Part shown: positions 6,027 through 9,269 of the stretch, piece by piece
Layout: each line of letters begins with the position of its first letter
Numbering within the stretch: the first letter of the stretch is position 1
Assembly: GCA_030039695.1 (NCBI GenBank)
Contig: JASHVB010000693.1
Span: 1-9,269, forward strand
Length of the DNA stretch: 9,269 bases
Origin: Acetobacteraceae bacterium
GTDB lineage: Bacteria; Pseudomonadota; Alphaproteobacteria; Acetobacterales; Acetobacteraceae
Reading direction: 5' to 3'
The notes under the pieces: generated by a model
What the model saw: only the letters and a program-made list of their open reading frames with translations
Database searches by the model: none
What the model was told of the DNA's origin: nothing
Position numbers and translations under genes: made by a program

Positions 6027-7052
6027 ATGCTGCATGACGTCCTGCTGTGGTGGGTCAGGCAGATGCGCAGCCTGTTGCCAGAGCGGCTGCTGACCAACGA
6101 TGCGACAGCCGACGCGCTGGTGGTCGTGCCCGAATCCCTGAACGATCTGCCCCGACTCCGTTTGATCCAACGGCGTCGTCGGCGCGAGCTGTTGCTCGGC
6201 CGGTTCAGGCTCGACGACGCGGGTCAACGCGCGGCCAAGGCCGCGATCCGGCAAAAACCGCGGCGTGTTGTGCTGCAGCCGGACGCGTCACTGGTGCTCG
6301 AACGCAAGGTGGTTCTGCCGCTCGCCGCGGAACGCGACCTCACGCGCGTGTTATCGTACGAAATGGACCGGCTGACGCCCTTTGCCGCCCCACAGGTTTT
6401 CTGGTCAGCGGCCGTGGAACGCCGCGACCGCGCCGCGAGCCGGTTGGAGGTGTGCCTGACGCTGGTGCCGAAAGCCGTGCTACAGCCGGTTCTCGCAGCG
6501 CTCGATCGTCTCGGTCTGCCGCCGACTGCGATCGCTGCGGTCAGCCAGGCGGGCGAGCATCGCTTCATCGACACGCAGGCGCCCACGACGCGCCGGAGCG
6601 TGACGCTTCCCCTCGCTGTCGGGCTGGCCGCGGTGCTGGCAGTGGTCGCCGTCGTTACGCCATTCGTGACGCAGTCGATTGCGCGCCGTGCCGTCGATGC
6701 GCGGATCGCAGCGTTGCAACCGCGGATTGCCGAAGTTGAGGCACTGCGCCGGCGCATCGCCGCCGGATCGGCCGGCAGTGACGCGATCGCGGCGGAACAA
6801 GCGCGCATCGGCGACGCGTTGCAGGTGCTTGCCGCGGTGACCGATCTTCTGCCGGACGACACCGTGCTCGGCGATCTGTCGTTGCATGATGGCAAGCTGG
6901 AGATCAGCGGCCAATCGCAGGCTGCGGCGCAATTGATTCCCGCGTTGGCCACCGATCCAACCGTGCACAATCCGTCGTTTGCCGCACCGGTGACGCGCAC
7001 AGCCGATGGCAAGGCCGACACGTTCGTGATCCGTGCCGAGCTCAGCCCCTGA
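6027..7052 (+). CDS. gspL: T2SS platform protein GspL (GspL/PilN-like)
   Basis: A 341-residue bitopic inner-membrane protein that recruits GspE and contacts GspM and GspC. The cytoplasmic part (about 1-190) carries the GspL/PilM-like pattern LERKVVLPLAAERDLTRVLSYEMDRLTPF (91-119). One transmembrane helix follows at about 192-213, then a charged helical, probably coiled-coil stretch (218-265). A compact C-terminal periplasmic domain (about 272-341), with DDTVLGDLSLHDGKLEISG, resembles the ferredoxin-like domains of GspL and PilN. The ATG at 6027 is the first plausible start, but the best GGGGGG ribosome site sits closer to another ATG at 6017. That ATG opens a six-codon frame (MAGHAA, stop 6035-6037) overlapping the gspL start, so translation may be coupled through it. 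gspM follows one base after the stop. Confidence 0.85.
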   Translation: MLHDVLLWWVRQMRSLLPERLLTNDATADALVVVPESLNDLPRLRLIQRRRRRELLLGRFRLDDAGQRAAKAAIRQKPRRVVLQPDASLVLERKVVLPLAAERDLTRVLSYEMDRLTPFAAPQVFWSAAVERRDRAASRLEVCLTLVPKAVLQPVLAALDRLGLPPTAIAAVSQAGEHRFIDTQAPTTRRSVTLPLAVGLAAVLAVVAVVTPFVTQSIARRAVDARIAALQPRIAEVEALRRRIAAGSAGSDAIAAEQARIGDALQVLAAVTDLLPDDTVLGDLSLHDGKLEISGQSQAAAQLIPALATDPTVHNPSFAAPVTRTADGKADTFVIRAELSP

Positions 7053-7053
7053 G

Positions 7054-7623
7054 ATGGACACCGCACTGCCCGATGGGCCCCGCGGCCGCATCCTGGCCCT
7101 TGCCCTCACTCTTACCGTGCTTGCGGCGCTGTGGATCGGCGTCGCACAGCCGTTGATCACGTGGCATGCGACACGCGCCGAAGCGTTAGCGCAGCGCCAG
7201 GCGTTGCTGCAGCGGATGACCGCACTGGTCGCCACGCTGCCGGAATTGCAACGCGAAGCATCGGAGCACCACGCGCCGGCAGCCGCATTGCTGGAAGGTT
7301 CAACCGACGCAATCGCCGGCGCGACGCTGCAAACCGCGGTGCAGGGCATGGCCACGTCGGCGGGCGCGACGCTGCGCAGCCTTGAGACCTTGCCCGCGGA
7401 ACAAAGCGGCCATTATCGCCGCATCAGCCTGCGGATATCGACCGAGGCGCCCTGGCCGGTGCTGATCGCACTGATGCGCGCGATCGAGGAAGGCACGCCG
7501 CAGATGCTGATCGATAATCTGCAACTGCGCGCGCCTCCGATTGAATTGCGTGCGGCCACAACGCCGATCGGCGCGGCATTCACCATCGTGGCATTCCGAG
7601 CCACCGCGGCGGGGGGCGCATGA
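7054..7623 (+). CDS. gspM: T2SS platform protein GspM, b-type
   Basis: A 189-residue inner-membrane protein with one N-terminal transmembrane helix (about 12-33, in RILALALTLTVLAALWIGVA), a helical coiled-coil region (about 40-75) and a periplasmic ferredoxin-like domain (about 85-185). The stretch PWPVLIALMRAIEEGTPQMLIDNLQLRAP (133-161) is typical of the b-type GspM family, which resembles PilO of type IV pili. It would pair with GspL in the platform. A GTG at 7033 is in frame but overlaps gspL, and the ATG at 7054 gives the normal short cytoplasmic tail. Its stop overlaps the next start as ATGA. Confidence 0.85.
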   Translation: MDTALPDGPRGRILALALTLTVLAALWIGVAQPLITWHATRAEALAQRQALLQRMTALVATLPELQREASEHHAPAAALLEGSTDAIAGATLQTAVQGMATSAGATLRSLETLPAEQSGHYRRISLRISTEAPWPVLIALMRAIEEGTPQMLIDNLQLRAPPIELRAATTPIGAAFTIVAFRATAAGGA

Positions 7624-8138
7624 TGGGCCCTCAGAGCGCGGTGCTCGCTGTCGGCGGCATGCTGGCCCTGGTGATCGCCTGGGAAATCGTCGACATGCCG
7701 CGCGGTAATGTCACCCTCGCCGGACCGTATGACTCCGTGGCAAAACATGCCGCGCCGCGCGCGCATGCCGACAACGTGCCGGCGTGGGTTGGCCCTGTCC
7801 TGGCGCGTCCGTTGTTCAGCCCGGACCGCCGTCCCGCGCCAGACACTGAGAGCATCGCGCCGGCCAGTGCGCCTGGCCTGCCGCGTCTGACCGGCATCCT
7901 GGTCGGCCCGTTCGGGCGGAGCGCAATCTTTGCCGGCAACGGGAGCAAGCCGATCGTGCTGGGAGAAGGCGGCCGGATCGATGCCTACACGGTCCGGTCG
8001 ATCGATGCGGCGCAGGTGCGGTTGGATGGCCCGAACGGCGTGCAACGCCTGCAGCCGGCATTCGACACGACCGACATGGCAGTTTCTGCCCCAACGCGAC
8101 CGACGCGCCGCATCGGCGAGGCGGCGCGCTCGCAATGA
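7620..8138 (+). CDS. gspC: T2SS GspC-type inner-membrane linker (GspN/XpsN-like, no PDZ)
   Basis: A 172-residue protein with one N-terminal transmembrane segment (about 6-22) and a proline-rich periplasmic linker. The segment LARPLFSPDRRP (61-72) is typical of GspC/XpsN proteins. A homology-region (HR) domain follows at about 85-147: LPRLTGILVGPFGRSAIFAG, then VLGEGGRIDAYTVRSIDAAQVRLDGPNGVQRL. The HR domain binds the N0 domain of the secretin and so joins the platform to the outer-membrane channel. There is no PDZ or coiled-coil domain after it, only a short basic tail, so it is shorter than OutC/XcpP-type GspC. It overlaps gspM and gspD by 4 bp on each side (ATGA). Its position directly before gspD matches xpsN. 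It could be named gspN; I use gspC for function. Confidence 0.8.
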   Translation: MMGPQSAVLAVGGMLALVIAWEIVDMPRGNVTLAGPYDSVAKHAAPRAHADNVPAWVGPVLARPLFSPDRRPAPDTESIAPASAPGLPRLTGILVGPFGRSAIFAGNGSKPIVLGEGGRIDAYTVRSIDAAQVRLDGPNGVQRLQPAFDTTDMAVSAPTRPTRRIGEAARSQ

Positions 8139-9269
8139 TCGCACGGCGTCTCTTCCGGCTGCTGCTGGTTGCCACGCTGGTTGGCTGCCAGCGTCCGGAA
8201 CGACCGGCCGTGCCGGCAATGTCGGGGTTGTCGGCGTTGCCGCTTGCGTCGATGACCGCGCCGGCACGGATAAACGGCAGTGTTGGTGCGCCTGGGGCGC
8301 TTCCGCCGGCACGGGTGTCCTATGGCACGGGAAGCGGGGTGCAGCAGCCCGGCGGCGCGGGTGAGGCGGTCGCGGGCGACATTTCGCTGAACTTTGCCGA
8401 CACCGACATCCGAGAGGTCGTCGCGCAGATTCTTGGCAACATTCTGAGGCTGAATTACGCCATCGACCCGTCGGTGCGTGGAACGGCGACGCTGCGCACC
8501 GTCACCCCGCTGAGCCGCTCGCAATTGCTGCCGACGCTGGAGGCTCTGCTGGCGCAGAACGGTGCTGCGCTGGTGCGGGATGGCAATCTCTATCGCGTTG
8601 TGCCGGCCGCGCGCGCCGTGGCGGCACTCGGTGCGGCGGGCACGGCGGGCAGCGTCGTGGTTCCGCTGCGCTACGCGTCAGCCGACGCGCTCGCCAGGGT
8701 GCTGCAGCCTTATGTCGGGTTTGGCGGCAGGATTGTCGTCGATCCGGGGAGCAACGCGTTGGTGGTCAGCGGCGACCCTGAGTCGCGTGACAGCCTGGTC
8801 GCATTGGTGCAGTCCTTCGACACGAACGTTCTGGCGCAGCAGTCCTATGCGCTGTTTCCGGTGGATACCGGCGACGCAAAGGACTTTGCCGCCGCGCTGG
8901 AAGAGGCGTTGCACGGTCAGAAAGGCGGCTCGCTGAGCGGCATGATACGAGTCCTGCCCTTGTCGCGTATCAGCGCCGTGCTGGTGATCTCGCCACAGGC
9001 GCAATACATCGACCAGGCACGGCGTCTCTATGCCATCGTGACGAGTGCGCGCCAGCAGACGACCCGCAGCTGGCGTGTGGATTATCTGCAGGACAGTCGG
9101 GCGAATGATATTGCGTACATTCTGCAGCAGGCATTCACGCCGGATGATGTGACGGCGCAGCCGACCGGCGCGCAGTCTGCCGAGGCTCGCATGAGCGCGG
9201 CGACCGGCGGCCTCGGCGGCCTCGGCGGCTATGGCGCCGGCGGTACCGGCGGCATGCAAGGCGGCATCA
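8135..9269 (+). CDS. gspD: T2SS secretin GspD, lipoprotein type (C-terminus cut by window edge)
   Basis: The first 378 residues of the outer-membrane secretin, open to the right edge. The signal peptide ends in LVGC (15-18), a good lipobox, so Cys18 should be lipidated; Gln at +2 is compatible with outer-membrane sorting. A low-complexity Gly/Pro/Ala linker (about 20-80) leads to the N0 domain (about 82-157, ISLNFADTDIREVVAQIL) and N1 (about 172-230, VVPLRYASADALARVLQPYV). N2 (about 236-305) and the start of N3 (about 311 on, WRVDYLQDSRANDIAYILQQAF) follow. A glycine-rich stretch (358-377) interrupts N3. The pore-forming beta-barrel domain lies beyond the edge. Self-lipidated secretins such as HxcQ and XpsD need no separate pilotin. 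The ATG overlaps the gspC stop as ATGA. Confidence 0.92.
   Translation, partial: MIARRLFRLLLVATLVGCQRPERPAVPAMSGLSALPLASMTAPARINGSVGAPGALPPARVSYGTGSGVQQPGGAGEAVAGDISLNFADTDIREVVAQILGNILRLNYAIDPSVRGTATLRTVTPLSRSQLLPTLEALLAQNGAALVRDGNLYRVVPAARAVAALGAAGTAGSVVVPLRYASADALARVLQPYVGFGGRIVVDPGSNALVVSGDPESRDSLVALVQSFDTNVLAQQSYALFPVDTGDAKDFAAALEEALHGQKGGSLSGMIRVLPLSRISAVLVISPQAQYIDQARRLYAIVTSARQQTTRSWRVDYLQDSRANDIAYILQQAFTPDDVTAQPTGAQSAEARMSAATGGLGGLGGYGAGGTGGMQGGI

Noticed and set aside
6480..7355. Long minus-strand open frames opposite gspL and gspM
   Set aside because: They span two real genes antisense, with low-complexity Ala/Arg/Ser or Arg-rich composition and no family features.

Overview
The window is GC-rich DNA with tightly packed genes and reads as part of a proteobacterial chromosome. 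An alphaproteobacterium such as an Acetobacteraceae member is my tentative guess, from base composition and the style of the secretion proteins; no rRNA or marker gene confirms it. The core is most of a type II secretion system (T2SS). It is arranged as two divergent transcription units, with part of an ABC uptake system at the left edge.

Minus strand, read right to left from about 2.86 kb: a prepilin peptidase (gspO); an overlapping 115-residue secreted protein that I do not recognise; a GspH-type minor pseudopilin; a 158-bp gap; then a PhnD-like phosphonate/phosphite/phosphate-binding protein and the start of its PhnC-like ABC ATPase, which runs off the left edge.

Plus strand, from 2974: the assembly ATPase gspE, the inner-membrane platform gspF, a 125-bp gap with a possible promoter, then gspL, a b-type gspM, a short PDZ-less GspC (GspN/XpsN-like) and the N-terminal 378 residues of the secretin gspD, cut by the right edge. 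These genes have 1- to 3-bp gaps or 4-bp ATGA overlaps except at the F/L junction.

Functionally, GspO would cleave and methylate the pseudopilins, and GspE hydrolyses ATP to drive pseudopilus assembly through GspF, GspL and GspM. GspC links this platform to the GspD outer-membrane channel. The gene order E-F-//-L-M-N-D and a secretin carrying its own lipobox resemble the Xanthomonas Xps and Pseudomonas Hxc lineages rather than the classic Out/Eps type. The genes for the major pseudopilin GspG and for GspI, GspJ and GspK are not in the window. The gap between gspF and gspL sits exactly where Xps-type operons carry that block.

Points that stand out are the unknown secreted protein embedded in the peptidase/pseudopilin unit, three 16-bp tandem repeats immediately before gspE in the divergent control region, the lipoprotein secretin with a glycine-rich segment, and the adjacency to a phosphorus-compound uptake system. 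I found no mobile element, CRISPR array, tRNA or rRNA.
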